A DNA stretch of 64,000 nucleotides from contig NZ_JACNEP010000013.1 in the NCBI RefSeq assembly GCF_014270035.1, positions 1-64,000 of the forward strand. Direction: 5' to 3'. A model generated the notes under the pieces. It did no database searches. It was not told the DNA's origin and saw only the letters and a list, made by a program, of their open reading frames with translations. The translations under genes were made by a program, and so were the position numbers. The DNA is from Neptunicella marina (lineage in GTDB: Bacteria; Pseudomonadota; Gammaproteobacteria; Enterobacterales; Alteromonadaceae). This document shows positions 38,940 to 46,642 of the stretch, piece after piece; positions within the stretch are counted from its first letter, which is position 1, and each line of letters starts with the position of its first letter.

Positions 38940-39158
38940 TTAGGTGAGCTCCTGCTTTATTTCCTGCCACGAAATAGCTTTTACCTTTCCGGATTCATGC
39001 TCAGCACTTCGGGCTTCGGCCAATTTCAACCATTCTGATTCAACATCATCTTCAGTAGCTGAATCCATTGCAGTAAGAAGGCAATGTGCAGCAAGTGCTT
39101 TTTCTTTCGTGCTTAGTTGCTCAATACTTTCCAGCAAGATTTTAAGGGCATCGGACAT
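38940..39158 (-). CDS. Orphan addiction-module antitoxin-like protein
   Basis: A 72-residue protein. ILLESIEQLSTKEKALAAHC followed by an acidic segment and SEWLKLAEARSAEHESGK matches the antitoxins of PF09720 (Unstab_antitox), which normally precede a RelE/ParE-type toxin gene. No toxin follows: the downstream side holds only 59 bases before the convergent LytTR gene ends. I chose ATG 39158 because AAGGAGG stands seven bases upstream; the frame opens 39 bases earlier. It may be a remnant or may control a distant partner. Confidence 0.7.
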   Translation of the reverse strand: MSDALKILLESIEQLSTKEKALAAHCLLTAMDSATEDDVESEWLKLAEARSAEHESGKVKAISWQEIKQELT

Positions 39159-39229
39159 ATTTGGCCTCCTTAATATTCCTGACAATATTTCCACCAATAT
39201 AGAATGAGGGAAGTTTGGAGTTGTTATGA

Positions 39230-39330
39230 ATGGCTAGCCGGTCAGCATTGTCGCATATCTGAGCACATCGTAGATACGTCAGACAATAGCAACATATTAT
39301 GCAATGATGCTCACTGACTTTGCTAGCCAT
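39230..39330. repeat. Inverted repeat around the 3' end of the HEPN-motif gene
   Basis: ATGGCTAGC (39230-39238) and GCTAGCCAT (39322-39330) are perfect inverted copies 83 bases apart. Further shorter matches (GTCAG and CATTG) lie inward in the same order on both arms, so the DNA could fold into an interrupted stem. The right arm includes the stop codon of the neighbouring gene. Confidence 0.5.
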
Positions 39331-40237
39331 CAACTTTAGCTATTAACTCTATCTTAGCCGTTACTTTTAGATCACCAAATGGCCTGATTGTGTCCTGCTG
39401 TCCTGTTACTAGATTAGTAGAAGCTGATTTGAAGATGTCTTTCATTAATTTTAACCTTGCTTCCTTCATTTCCGTAATCTGCACCGTACTAAAATAAGGA
39501 TGGAGAGGAGCATAAAGTTGATCTGATAGCCCTATTGGCCTTGGAAGGCAGTTTGGGCTGTAATACTCATCAATAATACCCCAAACCCTAACTATAAAAT
39601 TTATGGTGCTAACAAAATCAGACCAGTGCATTCCCGTGTTGTTTGTATTGTGGGCAACAGACTTATTCCGGAAGTCTAAGAATCGTTTAATGGCAGGATC
39701 TCTGGTGGATTCATTTCTGGCAAACTGCTCTGATATATAATCAATCTCATCCGAAGTTGCGATATTGGCTCGTCTGATAGCCTCAACACCATGATTCCAA
39801 ATATTGTTTAGGGAAAAATCATCTGGTTTATTATTAAACAGCTTGGCTAATTCACAACTAACCATAAATGTAATGCTCACATTTACTAGGTTGTGGATAT
39901 AATTATTTTGAGTGAGGAAAAAATTCGAGTCGACATCGTTTATCGAATGCCAAAAAGTATAACTCTCCATGATTTGGAGGATGATTTTTTCAATCCCTCT
40001 CGGCAAACTCCCATTTTGGTAATGTGGGTCAGATTTGAGCTTATTCAAATAATCAACCTGCTTTTGAAAGTGACCGGTTGAATCATGCCCACTTTCAATA
40101 ACTTCTTGGCTGTTCTGAATCTCTTGGTCAATTAACTCTTTATCAATAGTGCCATATATGAGAAGAGAGAAATTTTCCTTTGTCTTCTCCATATTCTTAA
40201 AATTAATTGCTGTGCAATTCGGCTTTAACTTAATCAT
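39323..40237 (-). CDS. HEPN-motif hypothetical protein (AbiU2-like, tentative)
   Basis: A 304-residue soluble protein that I do not confidently recognise. The motif FLDFRNKSVAHN contains RNxxxxH (Arg190, Asn191, His196), the catalytic signature of HEPN ribonucleases, inside a mainly helical region (about 90-230). AbiU2-type abortive-infection proteins have a similar RxxxxxH near their C-terminal part. It is monocistronic, starts behind AAGGAA, and sits in an AT-rich accessory stretch bordered by hairpin-rich non-coding DNA and an orphan antitoxin. A role in defence or in toxin-like RNA cleavage is an inference. Confidence 0.65.
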   Translation of the reverse strand: MIKLKPNCTAINFKNMEKTKENFSLLIYGTIDKELIDQEIQNSQEVIESGHDSTGHFQKQVDYLNKLKSDPHYQNGSLPRGIEKIILQIMESYTFWHSINDVDSNFFLTQNNYIHNLVNVSITFMVSCELAKLFNNKPDDFSLNNIWNHGVEAIRRANIATSDEIDYISEQFARNESTRDPAIKRFLDFRNKSVAHNTNNTGMHWSDFVSTINFIVRVWGIIDEYYSPNCLPRPIGLSDQLYAPLHPYFSTVQITEMKEARLKLMKDIFKSASTNLVTGQQDTIRPFGDLKVTAKIELIAKVDG

Positions 40238-40439
40238 AGAATTCCTTTTTGGGATGAAGGCTGGCTAATTGGGTTCACAAAACAACTTAACAATGAACAA
40301 TCGGCTAGTTTTTCTACCGCAACCTTTCTCGATCTTATCCTTTGGCTTATTAGTATCAGAATAGTTAATGCTTTATCAATAGAGGGTTAGAGCTACGTTG
40401 TTTTACTTACCCAATGAGTAATATCGTCCATAATTATTT

Positions 40440-40696
40440 TCACGCCCTTCCCGGGGCGCGAGCCTATTTGGACAGACCCAAATAGGCGAAAGGTCTTTCA
40501 CTCCGCCGACTTTCTTAACGCCAAAACCAAACTGGCTCTAATTCGAAGCGGCCAAAGGCAGCAGTCCATGCAAAGCATTGGCCTTGGCTAAACTTCCTGT
40601 TTAGCCATTCGAAAGCCAGCTTGGTTTTGTCTAAAAGTCAGAGTCGCAGTAGCCAAACTCCGTTTGGCCGCTGTCGCGGTGAAGTTTGATAGTTTG
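40440..40696. other. Non-coding stretch dense in hairpins
   Basis: This DNA between the HEPN-motif gene and repeat copy A has no supportable gene but several perfect dyads. GCCTATTTGG / CCAAATAGGC lies at 40462-40487 and TGGCTAAAC / GTTTAGCCA at 40585-40607. A long outer pairing joins AAAACCAAACTGGCT (40523-40537) and TTCGAA (40542-40547) with TTCGAA (40608-40613) and AGCCAGCTTGGTTTT (40614-40628). GCCAAAC / GTTTGGC lies at about 40650-40665. The 40238-40439 stretch before it holds nothing that I recognise. Confidence 0.6.
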
Positions 40697-41009
40697 GTTT
40701 TTCCTAGTCAGCCAGAGGCTGACTTATTTCCCCATTCACTGTGGCCAATTTTTAATTCAGATTAGTAAACTGCCAGACGAGGCAGGGATGCTGAGTCAGT
40801 TGCAACAGAAGGGACGTGGATTTGCAACGGTGGCAGTTTGCCTGAATTGAAAATTGAACTGCCACAGTGCTGGGGTGCCGTTGGGTTCTTAGGGAATTGC
40901 GGCAGCACAATTCCCTACGCCGCTGTCGCCGGCGCGACGCACAAATCCTCAATCTATGACAAGCGGTTGGTTGCGAAGCAAAACCACAAAAGCTCGCGCC
41001 CCCAAAGGG
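40697..41009. repeat. Structured dispersed repeat, copy A
   Basis: A repeat of about 313 bp in direct orientation with copy B (42296-42592). It contains in order a GTCAGCC-AGA-GGCTGAC hairpin (40707-40723), a long imperfect inverted repeat (40737-40869, with CACTGTGGC at one end and GCCACAGTG at the other, and AAACTGCC / GGCAGTTT inside), and the hairpin GGGAATTG / CAATTCCC (40892-40915). It carries a 21-base insertion relative to copy B. Its last part (GCGGCAGCACAA, then AATCTATGACAA) recurs in abbreviated form at about 41053-41087. Confidence 0.85.
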
Positions 41010-41108
41010 ACGTGAAATAAACAATGCATCTGATAATGCAGCACAGCGAAGCAATTGCGGCAGCACAAATCATCAATCTATGACAAATGCCAATTTTAAA
41101 ATCGGGAG

Positions 41109-42140
41109 CTAAAGCGCCGGCGCATCTAGCTCCTGCAACTGCTCTTTTAAAGCTTGTGATTCAGGATAAAAATAAATACCAGCTTTTAACGCTTGTTCCG
41201 CGGCATGTTTGTCATCCAGTTGGCTGGCTGCAAAGCCACTAAACCCGGCGATATAACGTTCTCTTGGTTTGATCTGGTACTTAAGCTTTTTCGACAATTT
41301 TTTATAGTGTTCGATGTAATCATCGGTGCTATAGGTTTGCATTTCGGTGTCACGTATATGCCAATCAGCATAAATCCAGGCCAGCGAATCATAAGTGCCT
41401 TTAAAGGCGGAAAGCATATGGTCGGTGTTCGCCATATAGTTAACTGTCCACGCCAAATTAGCTGGCGCACTTTCAACAAAAACCTTTTCCAGCGCTTCAA
41501 ATCCGTGACGGATTTTTTGATGTTCCATATCCCCCAAAGCCAGGTACACACTGCTGGATAGAGATGCATGTTGTTTGAAAAATCCCCGCAATAACTCTGG
41601 CAGTTGTGGTGCATACTGCATGGATGGACTGAGCATCACATAACTGGAAAACGCATTGGGATGCTGCATCAGCATATTGGCAACAAACAATCCTGATAAT
41701 GAGTGACCGACAATAAAACGCCCACCATTGGTTCGGTAATTTTTTTCTATATAAGGCAGCGCTTCTTGTCTGATAAATGCCGAATATTTTTGTGCTTGTG
41801 GGCTTAGCTCAGCAGTTTCTTCATTTTTAAACGGGTAGTTATCGTCGCTATAATTTCCAGTGCTTGGCAGACCGACAACTATCATGTCCTCTATGCCGTA
41901 TTTTGCCGCCTGAATATCTACAATGCTGCTCGCCCAGTTAAAATTATCTTTCTCATTTAGCGTGATTAACACAGGGAATTTTTTATCAGGCTGATTAGCG
42001 TAATCAGCGGATAGCCTGACTAAAATGGTTCTGGATTCGGCTAAAGATTTTGAGTGGATTTCGGTTTGTATCGTGTCTTGCGCAGCCCAGCTTACAGACG
42101 TGATATTTAACAACAGCAGAATGGTGACGATAACTCTCAT
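41109..42140 (-). CDS. Exported esterase, esterase-D/IroE-like alpha/beta hydrolase
   Basis: A 343-residue exported hydrolase with a signal peptide (VTILLLLNITSVSWAAQ, about 4-20). It belongs to the putative esterase family PF00756. The nucleophile elbow is FIVGHSLSGLFVANM (about 143-157), MIVVGLPSTGNY precedes it, and NTDHMLSAF probably holds the catalytic histidine. The C-terminal helical part resembles a TPR-like extension. Substrate unknown; siderophore esterases share this fold. It is bracketed by two direct copies of the structured repeat. Confidence 0.87.
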   Translation of the reverse strand: MRVIVTILLLLNITSVSWAAQDTIQTEIHSKSLAESRTILVRLSADYANQPDKKFPVLITLNEKDNFNWASSIVDIQAAKYGIEDMIVVGLPSTGNYSDDNYPFKNEETAELSPQAQKYSAFIRQEALPYIEKNYRTNGGRFIVGHSLSGLFVANMLMQHPNAFSSYVMLSPSMQYAPQLPELLRGFFKQHASLSSSVYLALGDMEHQKIRHGFEALEKVFVESAPANLAWTVNYMANTDHMLSAFKGTYDSLAWIYADWHIRDTEMQTYSTDDYIEHYKKLSKKLKYQIKPRERYIAGFSGFAASQLDDKHAAEQALKAGIYFYPESQALKEQLQELDAPAL

Positions 42141-42295
42141 TTGTATTCCCTTATCTTTATTACGCCGCCAGCATTAGCGAAGCTCTTTGTGAGAGATTAC
42201 CACGCGCTATATGTCTGAATTTTTCAGTTTTGTAACAAACTGCTGCAAATACTTTGTCCAAATGCGTTTGGGCAATGCCGGCTGTAAACCTTAAA

Positions 42296-42592
42296 GTTTT
42301 TTCTAGTCAGCCAGCGGCTGACTTATTTCCCCATTCACTGTGGCCAATTTAAAATTCAGATAAGCGAACTGCCAGACGAGGCAGGGAGACCGAGTCAGTT
42401 GCAACGGTGGCAGTTTGCCTGAATTGAAAATTGAGCAGACACAGTGCCTTTAGTTGGTAGGCGTTAACCGTTGGGTTCTTAGAGAATTGCGGCAGCACAA
42501 TTCCCTGCGCCGGTGCAACGTCCAAACTTTATTTTTCTGGCAAGCGGTTAGTTGCGAAGCAAAAGCTCAACAGCTCGTGCGCCCTTCCAGGG
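42296..42592. repeat. Structured dispersed repeat, copy B
   Basis: A repeat of about 297 bp in the same direction as copy A. GTCAGCC-AGC-GGCTGAC, the interrupted stem (42336-42446, including AACTGCC / GGCAGTTT and CACTGTG / CACAGTG) and the GAATTG / CAATTC hairpin are all kept, although loops and single bases differ. It ends four bases before the stop of the deaminase gene. The 42141-42295 stretch before it has no gene. Confidence 0.85.
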
Positions 42593-42596
42593 TCAG

Positions 42597-43073
42597 TCAA
42601 AGCCCTATGGTGTCTAAATTCTGCTGACACTTTAAAAAAGGCGCAGATTTTAGCTCATCTGATAAATTATCAACCTTAAGATCAGGCTCCATTTGATGTT
42701 GCAACTGGTATGTGTACAGATAATCGAATCCGAGCTGCCTGACTTCATGTCTATCCAGCAAAATCACCACCTGACTGATTTTCGCCAGACGTATCGCCAT
42801 GTAACACAAACCACAAGGCTCACCAGATGCAAATAAGGTGGCACCTGTCAGCCCGGTGCGGCCTATGTTTTGACTCGCCGCTCTGATTGCCTGAATTTCG
42901 GCGTGCGCCGTACAGTCATGCAACTGATTAACCTGATTAACGCCTTCACCAATACAGTTACCTTGTTGGTCAACAATAACAGACGAAAAAGGCAATCCCC
43001 CCTTGTCTGCTTGTTGCATAGCCAGTGCAATTGTTTGTTTAGAGTAAAACGTAATTTGTTTTGCATCTAACAT
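42597..43073 (-). CDS. Nucleoside/cytidine-type deaminase
   Basis: A 158-residue zinc-dependent deaminase of the CMP/dCMP type. The zinc ligands and catalytic Glu are in CTAHAEIQAIRAAS (HAE) and EPCGLCYMAIRLA (PCxxC). FSSVIVDQQGNCIGEGVNQV is the usual substrate-binding beginning. It may be a guanine deaminase or a general nucleoside deaminase; the sequence alone does not decide. Its start overlaps the azoreductase end by seven bases, so the two are cotranscribed. Confidence 0.87.
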   Translation of the reverse strand: MLDAKQITFYSKQTIALAMQQADKGGLPFSSVIVDQQGNCIGEGVNQVNQLHDCTAHAEIQAIRAASQNIGRTGLTGATLFASGEPCGLCYMAIRLAKISQVVILLDRHEVRQLGFDYLYTYQLQHQMEPDLKVDNLSDELKSAPFLKCQQNLDTIGL

Positions 43074-43750
43074 ATTGCCAGCCCAGACTGTCTGGCCAGT
43101 AAAGTGGCGAGTTCTTCAGCTTTAGATTCGGCCATTCGCAATGAGTGCTGGTGTCTGTCATCGGCAAATTCCTGATATTCCGACGCGACCTCGTAAATGT
43201 CAGTCACCCCCAGGTACTTACTCAGCGTACGTATATGCGGCACTAAATGATTGGAATCCTCATTTATACCGCCTTTTGCAAAACCAAATTCACCACTTGA
43301 GGTAACAATTACCAGTGTTTTGCCGGACAATAAAGGAGCCAGTGGTTTATCGCCCCGCGCCAAATCAAAATCAAAGGTTTTATTAATACGTATGATTTGA
43401 TCAAACCAGGCTTTTAACTGTGCTGGCATGCCGTAATTGTACATTGGCGATGAAATAACGATGAGATTGGCTTTTTCAACCTCGGCAATCAGTTCATCCG
43501 ACTGTGCTAGGATTTGTTGTTGCTGAGGAGACCTTGTCGACCCCGGGGTAAATACGGCACCTATCCAGTCCTGAGTAATAAACCGGGGGGGATTGATACC
43601 AACGTCACGATAAATGTACTCATCTATACCCGCATCTTCTGCAAATTGTAAAATAAACTTTTTTGCCAGTTTCTTAGAAATTGAATCATGTTCCGGGTTT
43701 GCATTCGAAATTGCTCTAACACTTGAATCTACATGTAAAATAACACTCAT
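43067..43750 (-). CDS. azoR: FMN-dependent NADH-azoreductase
   Basis: A 227-residue flavodoxin-fold quinone/azo reductase. VILHVDSSVRAISNANPEHD is the N-terminal FMN phosphate loop, and ISSPMYNYGMPAQLKAWFDQ with TSSGEFGFAKGG are the hallmark FMN-binding segments of AzoR. The family reduces azo compounds and quinones by two electrons with NADH. A LysR gene lies divergently upstream and is the likely regulator. Confidence 0.93.
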   Translation of the reverse strand: MSVILHVDSSVRAISNANPEHDSISKKLAKKFILQFAEDAGIDEYIYRDVGINPPRFITQDWIGAVFTPGSTRSPQQQQILAQSDELIAEVEKANLIVISSPMYNYGMPAQLKAWFDQIIRINKTFDFDLARGDKPLAPLLSGKTLVIVTSSGEFGFAKGGINEDSNHLVPHIRTLSKYLGVTDIYEVASEYQEFADDRHQHSLRMAESKAEELATLLARQSGLAIC

Positions 43751-43832
43751 TTTGGCTTGCCTCTGTGGGTTAACTCTGAGCGTTATTTTTGTGTTTTAAG
43801 TCAGTATTCACAAACGAGTAAAAAACACTTAC

Positions 43833-43851
43833 AGATGAATTAAACTCATCT
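43833..43851 (+). promoter_or_regulatory. LysR-type operator candidate
   Basis: AGATGA and TCATCT form a perfect dyad with a seven-base AT-rich centre. It contains the T-N11-A pattern (T at 43836, A at 43848) of LysR-type sites. It lies 35 bases before the LysR gene and about 80 bases before divergent azoR. Confidence 0.5.
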
Positions 43852-43885
43852 ATTATCTATTTATACGGTTTAAAGAGTAGCTATC

Positions 43886-44740
43886 ATGCAAGTGTCTTTA
43901 CCTGCACTTAAGGCGTTCGAATCAGCAGCCAGACTGGGCAGCTTTAAAGCGGCTGCAGCTGAGTTATCCATTTCCCCCACCGCAGTTTCTCATCATATCA
44001 ATAACCTTGAGCAGCGACTAAGCATCAGCTTATTTGTGCGCACAGCCAGAAAGGTGACACTCACTGAACCGGGTAAGGAATTAGCAACGGCTGCCGGTTT
44101 GGGCTTTCAAACGATTGAAAAGGCAATTGAAAAGATTGCACAGAAAGATCAACAAATAAATGTGGCAACGACCTCATCATTTGCGGCTTTGGTGCTTATT
44201 CCCGCACTTCAGGACTTTTATACACAGTATCCACAGTGCAAGGTCAATATTACCAGTGGTGAGAGCATTGAAGCAGACCATTTCACTTTACCGATTCGGT
44301 TTGGCGAAACGGGCAAACAATCGGGGGCTGACATCATCAAACCCGAACAGTTTAATTTATATTGCGGCCCCCAGACTGCTGCACAATTTAATCACTCAGA
44401 GCAAATAACCATTTACACCACCGACTGGAAAAATAGCAGGTTACCCAAAGTACCATTGCAAGCCTGGATCGAGCTAAACAGCTTACACAACAGCAACATT
44501 AATGTGAGATATTACGATCAGGAGTTATTTGGTATTCAACAGGCATTATTGGAAAATGCCTATGTTTTTTGTTCGGATACACTGATACAAGGTTATATAA
44601 AAGCAGGCGTGTTAAGCGGATTGAATACCCAGCCCATCAGTTCCCGGCTTTGTTATTACATCGCCGATAAACAAAGACACCTTTCCCGGCATAATATTAT
44701 GTTTGTAGAGTGGTTGGAACGGTTACTGAAACAGAATTAA
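43886..44740 (+). CDS. LysR-family transcriptional regulator
   Basis: A 284-residue regulator. The N-terminal winged helix-turn-helix is FESAARLGSFKAAAAELSIS followed by PTAVSHHINNLEQRL (about residues 12-46), and the C-terminal effector domain starts near residue 90. Its resemblance to GcvA-like members (LPALKAFESAARLGSF) is clear. It diverges from the azoR-deaminase pair with a dyad in the 135-base gap. Confidence 0.92.
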   Translation: MQVSLPALKAFESAARLGSFKAAAAELSISPTAVSHHINNLEQRLSISLFVRTARKVTLTEPGKELATAAGLGFQTIEKAIEKIAQKDQQINVATTSSFAALVLIPALQDFYTQYPQCKVNITSGESIEADHFTLPIRFGETGKQSGADIIKPEQFNLYCGPQTAAQFNHSEQITIYTTDWKNSRLPKVPLQAWIELNSLHNSNINVRYYDQELFGIQQALLENAYVFCSDTLIQGYIKAGVLSGLNTQPISSRLCYYIADKQRHLSRHNIMFVEWLERLLKQN

Positions 44741-44800
44741 GCATCCAGCAGGCAAACAAAGTTTGCACGACATTGCGACTTCTTAATTAAAGAGCGCCTC

Positions 44801-45073
44801 TTATTTTATGTAAGAATCCAGAACTTTTAGCACAACCTCCATATCTTTTTCACGTTGTTCAGCGTTTTCTTCAAGCACCACATGCTCAAGTAAATGTCCT
44901 TTAATTACTTCTCTCATTAAACCGTTTACCGCACCTCGAATGGCAGCAATCTGCTGTAACACATCCAGACATTCATGGTCCTGTTCCAGCATTTTTTTTA
45001 AGCCTGTCACCTGTCCCTGTATTTTACTAACCCGGGTACTGAGCTTTTTCTGATCTTTGATTGTATGTGACAT
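44801..45073 (-). CDS. rcnR: Nickel/cobalt-responsive repressor RcnR
   Basis: A 90-residue CsoR/RcnR family repressor, nearly superimposable on E. coli RcnR as I recall it. The metal ligands are His3 (MSHTI), Cys35 ([10 protein letters not shown]), His60 and His64 (KGHLLEH). [16 protein letters not shown] is the family signature. It represses rcnA until Ni(II) or Co(II) binds. It diverges from rcnA across a gap holding two RcnR-type sites. Confidence 0.96.
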   Translation of the reverse strand: MSHTIKDQKKLSTRVSKIQGQVTGLKKMLEQDHECLDVLQQIAAIRGAVNGLMREVIKGHLLEHVVLEENAEQREKDMEVVLKVLDSYIK

Positions 45074-45132
45074 GAGGTATCTTCATTTTGTCTTAAACCG
45101 GGTAATTATAACGATAATGTAGCACCCCATAA

Positions 45133-45147
45133 TACTGGGGGGTAGTA
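45133..45147 (+). promoter_or_regulatory. RcnR operator 1
   Basis: TACT-GGGGGG-T-AGTA agrees with the known RcnR recognition pattern TACT-G6-N-AGTA in every fixed position. It lies 74 bases before the rcnA start in the rcnR/rcnA gap. Confidence 0.93.
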
Positions 45148-45152
45148 TATTA

Positions 45153-45167
45153 TACTGGAGGGGAGTA
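45153..45167 (+). promoter_or_regulatory. RcnR operator 2
   Basis: TACT-GGAGGG-G-AGTA, one base away from the RcnR G-tract consensus, starts 20 bases after the start of operator 1, about two helical turns. The pair would place two repressor tetramers on the same face of DNA. Confidence 0.88.
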
Positions 45168-45206
45168 TAGTTCGGTTCAAATATTTAAACCCAACAGGGA
45201 ATTTGA

Positions 45207-46283
45207 ATGGATTTTGTAGCACTACTGCAACAAGGTAATGGCTGGTTTTTTATTCCCAGTGCCATCATGCTTGGCGCGTTACATGGTTTAGAGCCAGGAC
45301 ACTCAAAAACCATGATGGCTGCCTTTATTGTGGCGATCAAAGGTACGGTTAAACAGGCGGTAATGTTAGGTTTAGCGGCGACCATTTCTCACACGGCAAT
45401 TGTTTGGCTAATCGCTGTTGGAGGGATGTACCTCAGCCAGGCCTTCACCGCAGAAGCCGTTGAACCCTGGATGCAATTTATTTCCGGGATAATTATTATC
45501 CTGACCGGGCTGTGGATGTTTGTTAGAACATGGAATGGGGAACGCACCTGGCATAAAGCACATAAACACGCACATGAATGGACCACCCAAGTTGTCGATA
45601 CAGGGCATGGACACATCTCCTTATCTGTTATCGAAGAAGGAGCTTACTACCGTTTTCAGCTGCGTGCGCTAAATGGCAGACTTCCATCACCTGAAGGTAT
45701 TCAGTTATCAATGCAGCAGACAGATTCTGCTGCATCCGAGCTGAGCCAATTTGTGCAGCGTGATGGATATCTTGAGTCCATATCGCGAATTCAGGCCTCA
45801 AACGACTTTTCAGTTACACTGATGATGACTCACCACGATCACACACATGATTTTAATGTACATTTTCATGAAGACGCTCAATTAATAAATGAAAATAAAC
45901 AGTATCAGGATGCTCACGAACTCGCTCACGCCCGGGATATTCAAAAACGTTTTGAGCATCGCGATGTAACCAATGGTCAGATACTACTTTTTGGGTTAAC
46001 CGGAGGATTAATCCCCTGTCCTGCCGCTGTAACTGTGCTGTTTATATGCATACAGCTAAAAGCAATAACACTGGGTGCAACTCTGGTTGTCTCATTTAGC
46101 ATTGGACTGGCACTGACGCTGGTGACAGTTGGCGTTGTGGCAGCCGTGGGGGTGCATAAGGCAACGTCTAAATGGAGCGGATTAAATGATATTGCTCGCC
46201 GGGCACCATATCTTTCTGGTGTGCTAATTAGCGCGGTCGGAGCATATATGTGCCTGCACGGGATAACAGCACTAACAAATTAA
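45207..46283 (+). CDS. rcnA: Nickel/cobalt efflux protein RcnA with an enlarged metal-loop region
   Basis: A 358-residue inner-membrane efflux protein. The N-terminal half has IPSAIMLGALHGLEPGHSKT, with metal-site His residues, and the C-terminal half has LLFGLTGGLIPCPAAVTVLF followed by SFSIGLALTLVTVGV. E. coli RcnA has about 274 residues; here the His-rich loop (HKAHKHAHEW at about 113-122, HHDHTHDFNVHFHED at about 211-225) is interrupted by a beta-rich insertion of about 85 residues. Metal-dependent derepression through the two upstream RcnR operators is expected. The start sits behind AGGGA. Confidence 0.95.
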   Translation: MDFVALLQQGNGWFFIPSAIMLGALHGLEPGHSKTMMAAFIVAIKGTVKQAVMLGLAATISHTAIVWLIAVGGMYLSQAFTAEAVEPWMQFISGIIIILTGLWMFVRTWNGERTWHKAHKHAHEWTTQVVDTGHGHISLSVIEEGAYYRFQLRALNGRLPSPEGIQLSMQQTDSAASELSQFVQRDGYLESISRIQASNDFSVTLMMTHHDHTHDFNVHFHEDAQLINENKQYQDAHELAHARDIQKRFEHRDVTNGQILLFGLTGGLIPCPAAVTVLFICIQLKAITLGATLVVSFSIGLALTLVTVGVVAAVGVHKATSKWSGLNDIARRAPYLSGVLISAVGAYMCLHGITALTN

Positions 46284-46300
46284 TTTTTAAAGCAATAACA

Positions 46301-46517
46301 TTAATCTACAGTGGCATTTTGTTGCATTGCATCATACTGTGCGCGGCTATTTTCAATGATTTTTAAGTTGTCACGCACCCACTGATTAAAACGCAGACTG
46401 CCGTCACCTAACATCACAATAATAAGAATGCTCCACTTATCGCCGACACGCGATAACAGAACGCACCGCTTTACATTCTTTACCACTGTGCTCCAGTTGC
46501 TACCAGTTATTCATCAT
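46301..46517 (-). pseudogene. HxlR-family regulator remnant with three lesions
   Basis: The minus strand from 46517 reads MMNNW, then a TAG stop, then QLEHSGKECKAVRSV. The frame then shifts by one, and the HxlR core SRVGDKWSILIIVML and DGSLRFNQ continue. Most of the winged helix is missing, and the protein resumes with WVRDNLKIIENSRAQYDAM, which resembles the HxlR C-terminus. So there is a nonsense codon, a frameshift and a deletion of very roughly 55 codons. HxlR genes often stand divergent to a nitroreductase, as here. Confidence 0.85.
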
Positions 46518-46642
46518 ATCTCCGGTATGTTATTTGTGCCTGGGTGACAAAAATGTGCCTCCTTGCGGCTACTATTTTAAGTACCTAATATAGAGTAAAT
46601 TACTTTTTATACTTTAAATCGCATCTAATTAAGGAGTCATGT

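Noticed and set aside
40752-41066. Open frames on both strands within repeat copy A
   Set aside because: They follow the inverted-repeat structure, are not kept open in copy B, and lack ribosome-binding sites.
45121-45170. G-rich tracts in front of rcnA as a G-quadruplex
   Set aside because: They match the RcnR operator pattern exactly, which explains the G tracts.
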